Assembly: GCA_946405655.1 (NCBI GenBank)
Contig: CAMJHX010000019.1
Coordinates: 1 to 12,399, forward strand
Length of the DNA stretch: 12,399 bases
Reading direction: 5' to 3'
Source: an uncultured Clostridia bacterium
Lineage (GTDB): Bacteria > Bacillota > Clostridia > Oscillospirales > Oscillospiraceae
Part shown: piece after piece, positions 7,101-12,399 of the stretch
How positions within the stretch are numbered: the stretch's first letter is position 1
How the letters are laid out: each line of letters opens with the position of its first letter
Notes under the pieces: generated by a model
The model's input: only the letters and a program-made list of their open reading frames with translations
What the model was told of the DNA's origin: nothing
Databases searched by the model: none
Made by a program: the position numbers and the translations under genes

Positions 7101-8458
7101 CCCGTGTGCGCAGCTATGTGAAGAACCTCGCCGACGCCGGCCTGTTCTCCGGCGACTTCGCGGCCTTCTCCCCGAACGGCGACGGCTTCGACGACTGCCT
7201 GTTCGCGAACCTCGCGCTGCTGCGCCACGCCAAGGCGCTGTGCGTGGAGATCGTGGACGCCGAGGGCAATGTGGTCGCCACCGTCGGCCCGGACTACGAT
7301 TACTTCCTCGCCTACCAGAACGACGGCCTGCTCGTGCAGCAGATCGCCCAGACGCAGGACGGCCCCTACAGCCACACGATGGGCTGGGACGGCAAGGGCG
7401 CTGACGGCAAGGTTGTTGCCGACGGCGAATACACCTACAAGGTCTACGCGATCACCGAGTATCAGTATCTGAAGGATCTGAAGGGCCACACCTCCGATCC
7501 CGACGCTGCCGAGGTGCTCCAGAGCCTGAAGGACAACGGCCAGACCTTCGAGATGAACTTCAAGGTCGACACGACCGCGCCGAAGGCCGTCGTGAACGCC
7601 ATCTCCGATGACGGCGTCTGGAACGTGGCGCTCACCGATGAGGGCGGCATCCAGGCCGTGGCCGTGTATTACAACGGCGTGATGGTCGGCGATGTGAACG
7701 TGATCGTGACCGGCAATTCCTGCGAGGCGCAGATCGACGTGAAGGATCTGGTGCTCGACAAGAACGACGCGAACAAGGCGCTCTTTGAGAGCGGCAACTT
7801 CGACGTCAGCAAGGTCTCGCTTCAGGCGCTTGACTTTGCCTTCAACCGCGCGGTCATCGCAGCCGAGCCCGCTGCGGAGCCGCCCGTGGATCCCGGCAAG
7901 TGCGACGGCGGCGACAACTGCCCGAGCAAGCAGCTGACCGACGTGGACCGCGGTCCCGACAGCTGGTATCATGAGGCGGTCGACTGGGCGTTCGTCGAGG
8001 GCATCACCACCGGCAAGACCGACTCCCTCTTCGCACCCGAGGACGCCTGCACCCGCGAGCAGGTCGTGACCTTCCTGTGGCGCGCGGCCGGCGAGCCGAA
8101 GCCCACCACGACCGAGAACCCCTTCACCGACGTGACGGAGGGCTATTCCTACGACGCGATCCTCTGGGCGGTTGAGAAGGGCATCACGAACGGCACGAGC
8201 AAGGATACCTTCAGCCCGAAGGCAACCTGCACCCGCGAGCAGATCGTGACCTTCCTCTGGCGCTATGAGAACCAGCCCGCGCCGACGAGCACGGTCAACC
8301 CGTTCTCCGACGTGAAGGAGGGCTACGCCTACAACGCGATCCTCTGGGCGGTCGAAAACGGCATCACCAACGGCATGACCGCGACCACCTTCGAGCCGGC
8401 AGGCACCTGCACCCGCGCGCAGATCGTGACCTTCCTGTTCAGAGACATGGTGAAGTAA
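4145..8458 (+). CDS. SLH-anchored lactocepin-like S8 subtilisin-family protease
   Basis: A 1437-residue surface endopeptidase. Residues 1-27 are a signal peptide (MNRTKK, hydrophobic core, AAAFA). Residues 55-155 look like an inhibitor_I9-type propeptide. The S8 domain (about 185-740) keeps the whole triad and oxyanion residue: Asp205 in VVAIFDSS, His306 in SSHGTHVSGIAAG, Asn411 in SAGNSA and Ser662 in SGTSMASP. A PA domain (about 465-605) is inserted between the Asn and Ser. Next come an Fn3-like 'A' domain (about 745-925, with IPYMGFRGDWNQAP), a FlgD/Ig-like part with FSPNGDGFDD (1008-1017) and WDGKGADGKVVADGEYTY, the linker CDGGDNCPS, and three SLH domains (1264-1437). Lactic-acid-bacterial lactocepins share the order up to the Fn3-like region but usually end in other anchors. 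The ATG at 4145 has AAAGGA 8 nt upstream; the ATG at 4136 overlaps that site. It is monocistronic, between its own promoter and a strong terminator. Confidence 0.95.
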   Translation: MNRTKKYVALILTLLMVFGIFPAAAFAVQADGAADTDIRCAYTAQENAVAVDPDEWVTVIVELDGETTLDRDDFVAAFQQSSKGFSADKTVAAYREQLVQQHENVAAQISAVNSEAGFRYHYTNILNGFAATVQRKDIDAIKAIEGVLNVYECQTYMYDKDWQEHEQVEAADLALSDSGSIMQLDLEEAWEEGYSGAGKVVAIFDSSLRHTHALFNYMDPEIAAAKPGNFKTKEGLLECINANKDTINLFNSDWGSWFHGREETGFDEATQAAIAAGDFWHNDKVPFAVDYFDGDLEVWDGDTSSHGTHVSGIAAGNGGPDFVSDVRGAAKDAQIMFFKIFSEYDDFAQESDEAVFAALDDAVTLGANSFNLSLGIDFGFSTMQSYAQGGYQKAYNRAQAAGISVAVSAGNSARTIRNSSMVNAGTTILPNKYSVGFSGSMFGPMTVASAAGAGYVQYGVRTTATFTDAEGEALDLTIAAINDNNAVALAQAAPGSYELVDVGLASEAEILEATGAETLEGALAGKAALVTRGDLTYLEKGENCLKAGAAALVMINSQNRASALSAAQIFEGMPSFGMISPNAGGAALQAAVAEGTVMVSFASEDYVNDTVSESKDTGPSSFTSWGVTEALNLKPDVMTPGGSIWSAGASSDTALATMSGTSMASPNMCGSFIPVQQYVDANLDVFGVKPGTQEYSNLVNQLVASNTKVYERAHTEYTEEADAFKADAYHSPRRQGAGMPQIGDITKSKVVLHSNVDYDPVTGEAPRTKVDLFDKLGDTFDITFTLENYNDAERTFAVKANVQTDATVENAGRDVIAGGADNNAFSFNDAVITVGSVSGDATVSAGKNINEFAAEGFEAASVTVPAKSSTVVTVTVQLNADTMKTLDAHWPNGMFLEGFIFFSSEANENVSIPYMGFRGDWNQAPIFDFDSIYDDYSEKTTADLDYPLYAVTSLATYLPDGTEALLGANQFSGTALPDFYQNGSYARVRSYVKNLADAGLFSGDFAAFSPNGDGFDDCLFANLALLRHAKALCVEIVDAEGNVVATVGPDYDYFLAYQNDGLLVQQIAQTQDGPYSHTMGWDGKGADGKVVADGEYTYKVYAITEYQYLKDLKGHTSDPDAAEVLQSLKDNGQTFEMNFKVDTTAPKAVVNAISDDGVWNVALTDEGGIQAVAVYYNGVMVGDVNVIVTGNSCEAQIDVKDLVLDKNDANKALFESGNFDVSKVSLQALDFAFNRAVIAAEPAAEPPVDPGKCDGGDNCPSKQLTDVDRGPDSWYHEAVDWAFVEGITTGKTDSLFAPEDACTREQVVTFLWRAAGEPKPTTTENPFTDVTEGYSYDAILWAVEKGITNGTSKDTFSPKATCTREQIVTFLWRYENQPAPTSTVNPFSDVKEGYAYNAILWAVENGITNGMTATTFEPAGTCTRAQIVTFLFRDMVK
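7934..8455 (+). repeat. Three tandem SLH-domain repeats in the protease gene
   Basis: The C-terminal 174 codons encode three S-layer homology domains. The core motif appears as CTREQ (Cys1302), CTREQ (Cys1362) and CTRAQ (Cys1422), spaced exactly 60 residues (180 bp) apart and each followed by [VI]VTFL[WF]R. These motifs replace the textbook ITRAE. SLH triplets bind pyruvylated secondary cell-wall polymers, so the protease is expected to be held non-covalently on the wall. The DNA units are similar enough, for example around GCGATCCTCTGGGCGGT at 8157 and 8337, that recombination between units is plausible. Confidence 0.92.
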
Positions 8459-8477
8459 GATTCCCAAGCAAAATCCT

Positions 8478-8509
8478 TTGGAGGATGGACATTTTTGTCC
8501 ATCCTCCAA
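8478..8509 (+). terminator. Rho-independent terminator of the subtilase gene
   Basis: A perfect 14-bp stem (arms 8478-8491 and 8496-8509) closes a TTTT loop and is followed by TTTACTTTTAT, 19 bp after the protease stop. It should end the rightward transcript efficiently. Its T-rich tail merges with the promoter of the next gene. Confidence 0.95.
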
Positions 8510-8539
8510 TTTACTTTTATCCCCTGCCTGTGCTATAAT
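8510..8539 (+). promoter_or_regulatory. Promoter of the MATE transporter gene
   Basis: A perfect TATAAT (8534-8539) is preceded by TGC, making an extended -10. The -35 candidate TTTACT (8510-8515) sits 18 nt upstream, matches TTGACA at four of six positions, and lies in the tail of the preceding terminator. The leader would be about 26 nt. Confidence 0.72.
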
Positions 8540-8571
8540 CCGCATACATATCATATGAAGGACTCTTGCAC

Positions 8572-9963
8572 ATGACTTTTCGGGAAAAATACATCGGAGA
8601 CCGGGCGTTTTACCGGCGGGTGTTCGCCGTGATGGTGCCGGTGCTGATCCAGCAGGTGATCACGAACTTCGTCAGTCTCCTCGACAACCTTATGGTCGGG
8701 CAGATCGGCACGGAGCCGATGAGCGGCGTGGCGATCGTGAACCAGCTGCTGTTCGTCTTCAACCTCTGCATCTTCGGCGGCATGGCGGGGCCGGGCATCT
8801 TCACCGCGCAGTTTTTCGGGCGCGAGGACGACGACGGCGTGCGCCACACGTTCCGGGCGAAGTGGTACGTCGGCGTGGTCTCGACCGCAGTCGGTCTGCT
8901 GGTGCTGACGCTCGGCGGAACGAGGCTCATCTCCCTCTTCCTGCACGAGGGCGACGCGGGGCTGGATCTCATGGAGACGCTGCGGCAGGGGCAGGATTAT
9001 CTCGCCGTGATGCTCTGGCAGATGCTCCCCTTCGCGGCGGTGCAGGTCTACGCGAGCACGCTGCGCGAGACGGGCGAGACGATGGTGCCGATGCGCGCGG
9101 GGCTGATCGCCGTGGGCGTGAACCTCGTGTTCAACTACATCCTGATCTTCGGCAAGCTCGGCGCGCCGGCGATGGGCGTGCGCGGCGCCGCGATCGCGAC
9201 GGTGCTGGCGCGCGTGGTGGAGTTTCTGATCGTGGCGATCTGGACGCATCGGCACACGGAGCGCTGCCGGTTCATCCGGGGCGCCTACCGCTCGATCCGC
9301 GTGCCGCTGGAGCTGGCAAAAAAGATGGCGATCATGGGCATGCCGCTGCTCATCAACGAGGTGCTCTGGTCGAGCGGCATGACGACGCTGAATCAGTGCT
9401 ACTCCCTGCGCGGGCTCGAGGTCGTGTCGGCGATGAACATTTCGAGCACGGTGTCGAACCTCTTTTTCTGCGCGTTCTTCGCGATGGGCACGACCGTGAG
9501 CATCGTGGTCGGGCAGCACCTCGGCGCGGGGCGGCTGCAGCAGGCGGTGGAGGAGGACCGAAAGCTGATCGCCTTCGCGGTGGCGCTCTGCTGCGGCGTC
9601 GGCGCGGTGATGGCGCTCATCTCCCCGCTGATCCCGCGGCTCTACAACACCACGGACGTGGTGCGGCGTCTGGCGGAGGAGCTTCTGATCGTGACGAGCG
9701 TGATGATGCCGTTTTTCGCCTTTACGAACGGGTGCTACTTCACGCTCCGCTCCGGCGGCAAGACGCTCATCACCTTCCTGTTTGACAGCGCGTTCGTCTG
9801 GGGCGTCTGCATCCCGCTGGCGTTTGTGCTCTCGCGCCATACCGATTTGGCGATTCTGCCGATGTACATCCTCGTGCAGTCGCTGGAGCTGATCAAATGC
9901 ACCACCGGCTTCTTCCTCGTAAAGAGCAGGCGCTGGGTCAACAACCTCGTCAGCGAAATCTGA
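8572..9963 (+). CDS. MATE-family multidrug/toxin efflux transporter
   Basis: A 463-residue inner-membrane protein of the multidrug and toxic compound extrusion family, which exports cations, drugs or metabolites by exchange with Na+ or H+; the substrate cannot be assigned. The sequence shows about 12 hydrophobic helices in two halves. Family hallmarks include LLDNLMVGQIG (36-46) after TM1, QFFGRED (80-86) before TM3, LRETGET (164-170) ahead of TM5, GVRGAAIAT (202-210) opening TM6, and GQHLGAGR (314-321) in the second half, mirroring the first-half motif. Length is typical for the family and no break is seen. ATG 8572 is chosen because GAAGGA (8557-8562) is 9 nt upstream; an in-frame TTG six bases earlier is too close. 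It lies between two terminators with its own promoter, so it is probably expressed alone. Confidence 0.93.
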   Translation: MTFREKYIGDRAFYRRVFAVMVPVLIQQVITNFVSLLDNLMVGQIGTEPMSGVAIVNQLLFVFNLCIFGGMAGPGIFTAQFFGREDDDGVRHTFRAKWYVGVVSTAVGLLVLTLGGTRLISLFLHEGDAGLDLMETLRQGQDYLAVMLWQMLPFAAVQVYASTLRETGETMVPMRAGLIAVGVNLVFNYILIFGKLGAPAMGVRGAAIATVLARVVEFLIVAIWTHRHTERCRFIRGAYRSIRVPLELAKKMAIMGMPLLINEVLWSSGMTTLNQCYSLRGLEVVSAMNISSTVSNLFFCAFFAMGTTVSIVVGQHLGAGRLQQAVEEDRKLIAFAVALCCGVGAVMALISPLIPRLYNTTDVVRRLAEELLIVTSVMMPFFAFTNGCYFTLRSGGKTLITFLFDSAFVWGVCIPLAFVLSRHTDLAILPMYILVQSLELIKCTTGFFLVKSRRWVNNLVSEI

Positions 9964-9969
9964 ATCTGT

Positions 9970-10013
9970 GACGAAAACCATCCTTTGGGTAATTCCGAAG
10001 GATGGTTTTCGTC
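9970..10013 (+). terminator. Rho-independent terminator of the MATE gene
   Basis: A perfect 16-bp stem (9970-9985 with 9998-10013) can extend by four more pairs, two of them G-U, to leave a TAAT loop at 9990-9993. It begins 7 bp after the stop codon. TTTTT follows the stem at once. Confidence 0.93.
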
Positions 10014-10026
10014 TTTTTGGGAGGAT

Positions 10027-10045
10027 TTTACACGAAATGTGAAAA
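10027..10045. promoter_or_regulatory. Candidate operator upstream of the XRE gene
   Basis: An imperfect dyad TTTACAC-GAAAT-GTGAAAA (TTT.CAC, 5-nt centre, GTG.AAA) lies about 70 bp upstream of the presumed -10. A second dyad, AATGT (10059-10063) with ACATT (10077-10081), is closer. XRE regulators often bind such sites near their own promoters. Either could be the autoregulatory site or simply AT-rich chance structure. Confidence 0.25.
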
Positions 10046-10107
10046 TTGTATGTCTCAGAATGTAGTTTTCAACGAAACATTTACAGAAATCTATGAATAG
10101 AATACCG

Positions 10108-10121
10108 TAATGCGTTAAAAT
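10108..10121 (+). promoter_or_regulatory. Probable -10 region of the XRE-peptidase operon
   Basis: TAAAAT (10116-10121) is the best -10 box between the MATE terminator and the XRE start. At 16-18 nt upstream no good -35 exists (ATGAAT or similar), which would suit a weak or regulated promoter. An alternative -10 is TAGAAT at 10098-10103. The whole 14-mer repeats the -10 context of the subtilase promoter (4037-4050) with a single base difference. Confidence 0.45.
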
Positions 10122-10127
10122 ATCATA

Positions 10128-10135
10128 GAGGTGAT
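10128..10135 (+). promoter_or_regulatory. Extended Shine-Dalgarno site fixing the GTG start
   Basis: GAGGTGAT matches the 16S anti-Shine-Dalgarno region over eight bases. Its AGG lies 9 nt before GTG 10141, the first codon of the XRE frame. The nearer ATG at 10136 is in another frame and too close to the site to be the start. Confidence 0.8.
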
Positions 10136-10140
10136 ATGCT

Positions 10141-10434
10141 GTGCTTTATACCGCCTTCGGTGAAAATCTCAGATCGCTGCGCGTTGCCCGCGGGCTGACG
10201 CAGAAGGAGCTGGGAGAACGCGTCGGCCTGAGCAAGGCCGTCGTGAGCAAGTATGAAAACGCGCTGGGGTACCCCACTCTGGATATGGTCATCACGCTGG
10301 CCGCGTTTTTCGGCGTTACGACGGACTATCTTTTGGGCGTGAAGAATCAGAAGACGGCGGACGTGTCCGGTCTGACCGACTGGCAGCTGAACGCGGTGCT
10401 CACCGTCATCGACGCATTCAAGCACAGCGATTGA
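10141..10434 (+). CDS. Small XRE-family helix-turn-helix regulator
   Basis: A 97-residue Cro/C1-type DNA-binding protein. The HTH occupies about residues 5-65: FGENLRSLRVARGLTQKEL leads into the recognition helix region GLSKAVVSKYENALGYPTLD, ending with the family signature FGVTTDYLLG. Residues 66-97 form a short helical tail (SGLTDWQLNAVLTVIDAF) typical of stand-alone Firmicutes XRE proteins; there is no sensor or protease domain. It starts at GTG. The M3 peptidase gene follows after 42 nt with no terminator, so the two are probably co-transcribed and the protein may control the operon. It is not obviously of phage origin, as no phage genes surround it. Its target and signal are unknown. Confidence 0.9.
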   Translation: MLYTAFGENLRSLRVARGLTQKELGERVGLSKAVVSKYENALGYPTLDMVITLAAFFGVTTDYLLGVKNQKTADVSGLTDWQLNAVLTVIDAFKHSD

Positions 10435-10462
10435 CCCTGACACTCATTTAAAGTATTACACC

Positions 10463-10468
10463 GGGAGG
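10463..10468 (+). promoter_or_regulatory. Ribosome site deciding the TTG start of the peptidase
   Basis: GGGAGG lies 8 nt before TTG 10477. The first in-frame ATG (codon 6) is about 23 nt from the site, too far for efficient use. The residues added by the TTG start (KFSEM) match the N-terminus I remember for M3-family homologues. Confidence 0.8.
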
Positions 10469-10476
10469 CACTTCCA

Positions 10477-12180
10477 TTGAAGTTTTCCGAAATGACCTAT
10501 TCCCGTCCCGACCTGAAGGCGACGGAGGCGGAGCTGCAGAAGCTCACCGCCGAGCTGCGCGCGGCGAAGGACTATGCCGCGGCGCGCGAGGCGTTTCTCG
10601 CCGAGGATCGGCTGGAGCGCCGGATCGACACGCAGGGAACGCTCTGCTCCATCCGCCACAGCATCGACACGCGCGACGAGTTTTACGACGCGGAGCAGAC
10701 CTTCTGGAACAGCGCAATGCCCGAGCTGCAGGAATATTCGCAGCAGTGGACCGAGGCGCTGCTCGAGAGCCCCTTCCGCAAGGAGTTTGCGGAGGAGTTC
10801 GGCGAGATCATCTTCACGAACGCCGAGATTGAGCGCAAAAGCTTCTCCCCGGAGATCATCCCGGAGATGCAGAAGGAAAACGAGCTCGTGCAGGAATATG
10901 ACAAGCTGATTGCCAGCGCGCAGATCCCCTTCCGGGGCGGCGTTTATACGATCAGCCAGCTTGCTCCTTTTAAAAATGACGCGGACGACGAGATCCGTCT
11001 TGCCGCGTGGAAGGCCGAGGGCCGGTGGTACAAGGACCATCAGGCGGATCTCGACCGAATCTACCACGAGCTGACCCGGCTGCGCGATCAGATGGGCAGA
11101 AAGCTCGGCTATGACGGCTACACCCAGCTCGGCTACTACCGCATGCAGCGCAACAGCTACACCAAGGAGGACGTGGAGGCCTTCCGCAAGCTGGTGGTCG
11201 AATATCTCGTGCCGGTGGCGGATCAGGTCTACCGCGATCAGGCAAAGCGCCTTGGCAAGGAATATCCCATGAGCTTTGCCGACAACGCGCTGCGCTTCCG
11301 CTCCGGAAACCCGAAGCCGCAGGGCACGCCGGATGATATTCTGGCGGCGGGCCGCGAATTCTATGACGCACTGAGTCCTGAGACCAGCGTGTTCTTCCGC
11401 ACAATGCTCGACGGCGAGCTGCTGGACGTGCTCTCCACCGAGGGCAAACAGGGCGGCGGCTACTGCACGAGCATCCTCGATTATGACGTTCCCTTTATCT
11501 TTGCCAACTTCAACGGCACGAGCTCCGACGTGGAGACCGTGACGCACGAGGCGGGCCACGCCTTCGCGGGCTGGTACAACCGCAAGCGCGTTCCGGCGAG
11601 CACGATCTGGCCGACGCTGGAGAGCTGCGAGGTGCACTCCATGAGCATGGAGTTCTTCGCCTGGCCGTGGGCGGAGAAGTTCTTCGGCCCCGACACGCGC
11701 AAATTCCTCTACAGCCATCTCGCCGGCTCCCTCACCTTCATCCCCTATGGGACGATGGTGGATCACTTCCAGCACATCGTCTATGAGCGCCCGGAGATGA
11801 CGCCCCGGGAGCGCCACGACGTGTGGAAGGAGCTGCTCGGCATTTACATGCCGTGGATGAAGCTCGACGGGGACATTCCCTTCTACAGCGAGGGCGAGGG
11901 CTGGCAGCGGCAGCAGCATATTTATCAGGCGCCGTTTTATTACATCGATTACTGTCTCGCGCAGACCGTGGCGCTGAGCTTCTGGGCGCGCATCCAGAAG
12001 GATCTTCCCGACGCGTGGGCGCACTATATGGCCTACACCGAGCAGGGCGGCAGCGTGACGTTCACGGAGCTCTTAAAAAACGCGGGGCTTGACAGTCCGT
12101 TTGAGCCCGCCTGTCTGAAGGGCGTATGCGAAGCGGCCGCAAAGTGGCTCGCGGAATACGACCTCAGCGGCATCGAATAA
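10477..12180 (+). CDS. M3-family oligoendopeptidase (zinc metallopeptidase)
   Basis: A 567-residue cytoplasmic zinc peptidase of family M3, close to the oligoendopeptidase F-like group with a shorter N-terminal region (the type named TIGR02289, from memory). Such enzymes cut oligopeptides, typically those imported or released by protein turnover. The zinc site is complete: HEAGH (357-361) supplies His357, His361 and general base Glu358, and Glu385 in ESCEVHSMSME is the expected third ligand. HIYQAPFYYIDYCLAQ (481-496) is the conserved substrate-side Tyr segment. The N-terminal 200 residues are helical and charged, as expected for the lid domain. There is no signal peptide. It starts with TTG and lies second in an operon after the XRE gene. 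The next gene begins 1 nt after its stop, so translational coupling is likely. Length and motifs are intact. Confidence 0.94.
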   Translation: MKFSEMTYSRPDLKATEAELQKLTAELRAAKDYAAAREAFLAEDRLERRIDTQGTLCSIRHSIDTRDEFYDAEQTFWNSAMPELQEYSQQWTEALLESPFRKEFAEEFGEIIFTNAEIERKSFSPEIIPEMQKENELVQEYDKLIASAQIPFRGGVYTISQLAPFKNDADDEIRLAAWKAEGRWYKDHQADLDRIYHELTRLRDQMGRKLGYDGYTQLGYYRMQRNSYTKEDVEAFRKLVVEYLVPVADQVYRDQAKRLGKEYPMSFADNALRFRSGNPKPQGTPDDILAAGREFYDALSPETSVFFRTMLDGELLDVLSTEGKQGGGYCTSILDYDVPFIFANFNGTSSDVETVTHEAGHAFAGWYNRKRVPASTIWPTLESCEVHSMSMEFFAWPWAEKFFGPDTRKFLYSHLAGSLTFIPYGTMVDHFQHIVYERPEMTPRERHDVWKELLGIYMPWMKLDGDIPFYSEGEGWQRQQHIYQAPFYYIDYCLAQTVALSFWARIQKDLPDAWAHYMAYTEQGGSVTFTELLKNAGLDSPFEPACLKGVCEAAAKWLAEYDLSGIE

Positions 12181-12181
12181 G

Positions 12182-12399
12182 ATGGCGGAGCAGCATCGGC
12201 GCCGCCACAAGGCGCATCTCGACCAGCACATCAGGGACGCCAACGGCGAGTATCATTACATCGGCGAGTGGTACGCCGTCGCCGGCGGCTGGCGCGCGCT
12301 GGTTCCCTTCTGCATCTGGGCGGTGATCGCGGCCGCGGCTGTGATCGACGCGGGCTGCGTGCCGTTTGACGGGCTGAAAAACACCTGGTATGTGATCAT
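12182..12399 (+). CDS. Hypothetical membrane protein (C-terminus missing)
   Basis: The first 72 codons are present before the right edge. The N-terminus is hydrophilic and His/Arg-rich (MAEQHRRRHKAHLD), followed by GEYHYIGEWYAV and a first hydrophobic segment, about residues 42-60 (ALVPFCIWAVIAAAAVIDA). The ending NTWYVI suggests that a second membrane segment is beginning. The ATG lies 1 nt after the peptidase stop and has no clear ribosome site, which points to translational coupling. Codon bias matches the neighbours. I do not recognise the family; its place in the operon could link it to the peptidase, but nothing in the sequence shows how. Confidence 0.7.
   Translation, partial: MAEQHRRRHKAHLDQHIRDANGEYHYIGEWYAVAGGWRALVPFCIWAVIAAAAVIDAGCVPFDGLKNTWYVI

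Noticed and set aside
8023..8455. CRISPR-like or intergenic tandem repeat
   Set aside because: The 180-bp periodicity is explained fully by the SLH protein domains.
4076..8554. A 1492-codon open frame antisense to the whole subtilase gene
   Set aside because: It mirrors a GC-rich coding strand whose codon pattern rarely gives antisense stops. Its translation is low-complexity Val/Gly/Arg/His/Leu-rich with no domains, whereas the plus strand encodes a complete protease.
10431..10459. Possible separate promoter for the M3 peptidase (TTGACC, 17 nt, TATTAC)
   Set aside because: The implied transcript start falls in or at the GGGAGG ribosome site (10463-10468), leaving the mRNA without a usable site. 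Readthrough from the XRE gene is a better explanation, although weak internal initiation cannot be excluded.
10456..12024. Minus-strand open frame opposite the M3 peptidase
   Set aside because: It is an antisense shadow of a GC-rich gene. The plus strand has HEAGH and the other M3 signatures.

Overview
The window reads as chromosomal DNA of a GC-rich, Gram-positive-type anaerobe. Consensus sigma-A promoters and strong Shine-Dalgarno sites are easy to see. The secreted proteins carry Firmicutes-type signal peptides, and one is anchored by SLH domains of the 'CTREQ/CTRAQ' type. A macro-domain protein with a C-terminal extension that I recognise from gut Clostridia is present, as is a purine-rich 'GAGAGTGGAGAGTGG' intergenic repeat. 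Together these suggest Oscillospiraceae or relatives (class Clostridia). That placement is an inference from style, not a database result.

Layout. Bases 1-3944 are transcribed leftward. They hold a secreted SGNH/GDSL hydrolase (cut by the left edge), a UbiB/ABC1 (AarF-type) atypical kinase, and a macro-domain protein with an HTH-like C-terminal domain. Each has its own strong promoter. A terminator hairpin and a 97-bp inverted-repeat element lie between the kinase and the hydrolase. A divergent intergenic region (3885-4144) carries two back-to-back promoters. Rightward from there come a 1437-residue lactocepin-like subtilase with three SLH domains, a perfect 14-bp terminator, a MATE-family transporter and a second terminator. 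Last is an apparent operon of a small XRE regulator (GTG start), an M3-family oligoendopeptidase (TTG start) and a membrane protein cut by the right edge.

How the genes may fit together. The SLH subtilase would cut proteins at the cell surface. The cytoplasmic M3 peptidase would finish peptides that are taken up, so the window can supply two ends of a peptide-use route, although no peptide transporter is visible. The XRE protein, 42 nt upstream of the peptidase, is the natural candidate for its local regulator. The kinase promoter overlaps a near-perfect catabolite-responsive element (cre), which would tie it to carbon status.

I see no CRISPR array, tRNA, rRNA, transposase, prophage or obvious new defence island. 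Most of the window is ordinary core or surface-protein content. The least explained items are the macro/C-terminal-domain protein, the kinase with a substituted Ala-rich loop and possible cre control, and the intergenic repeat.
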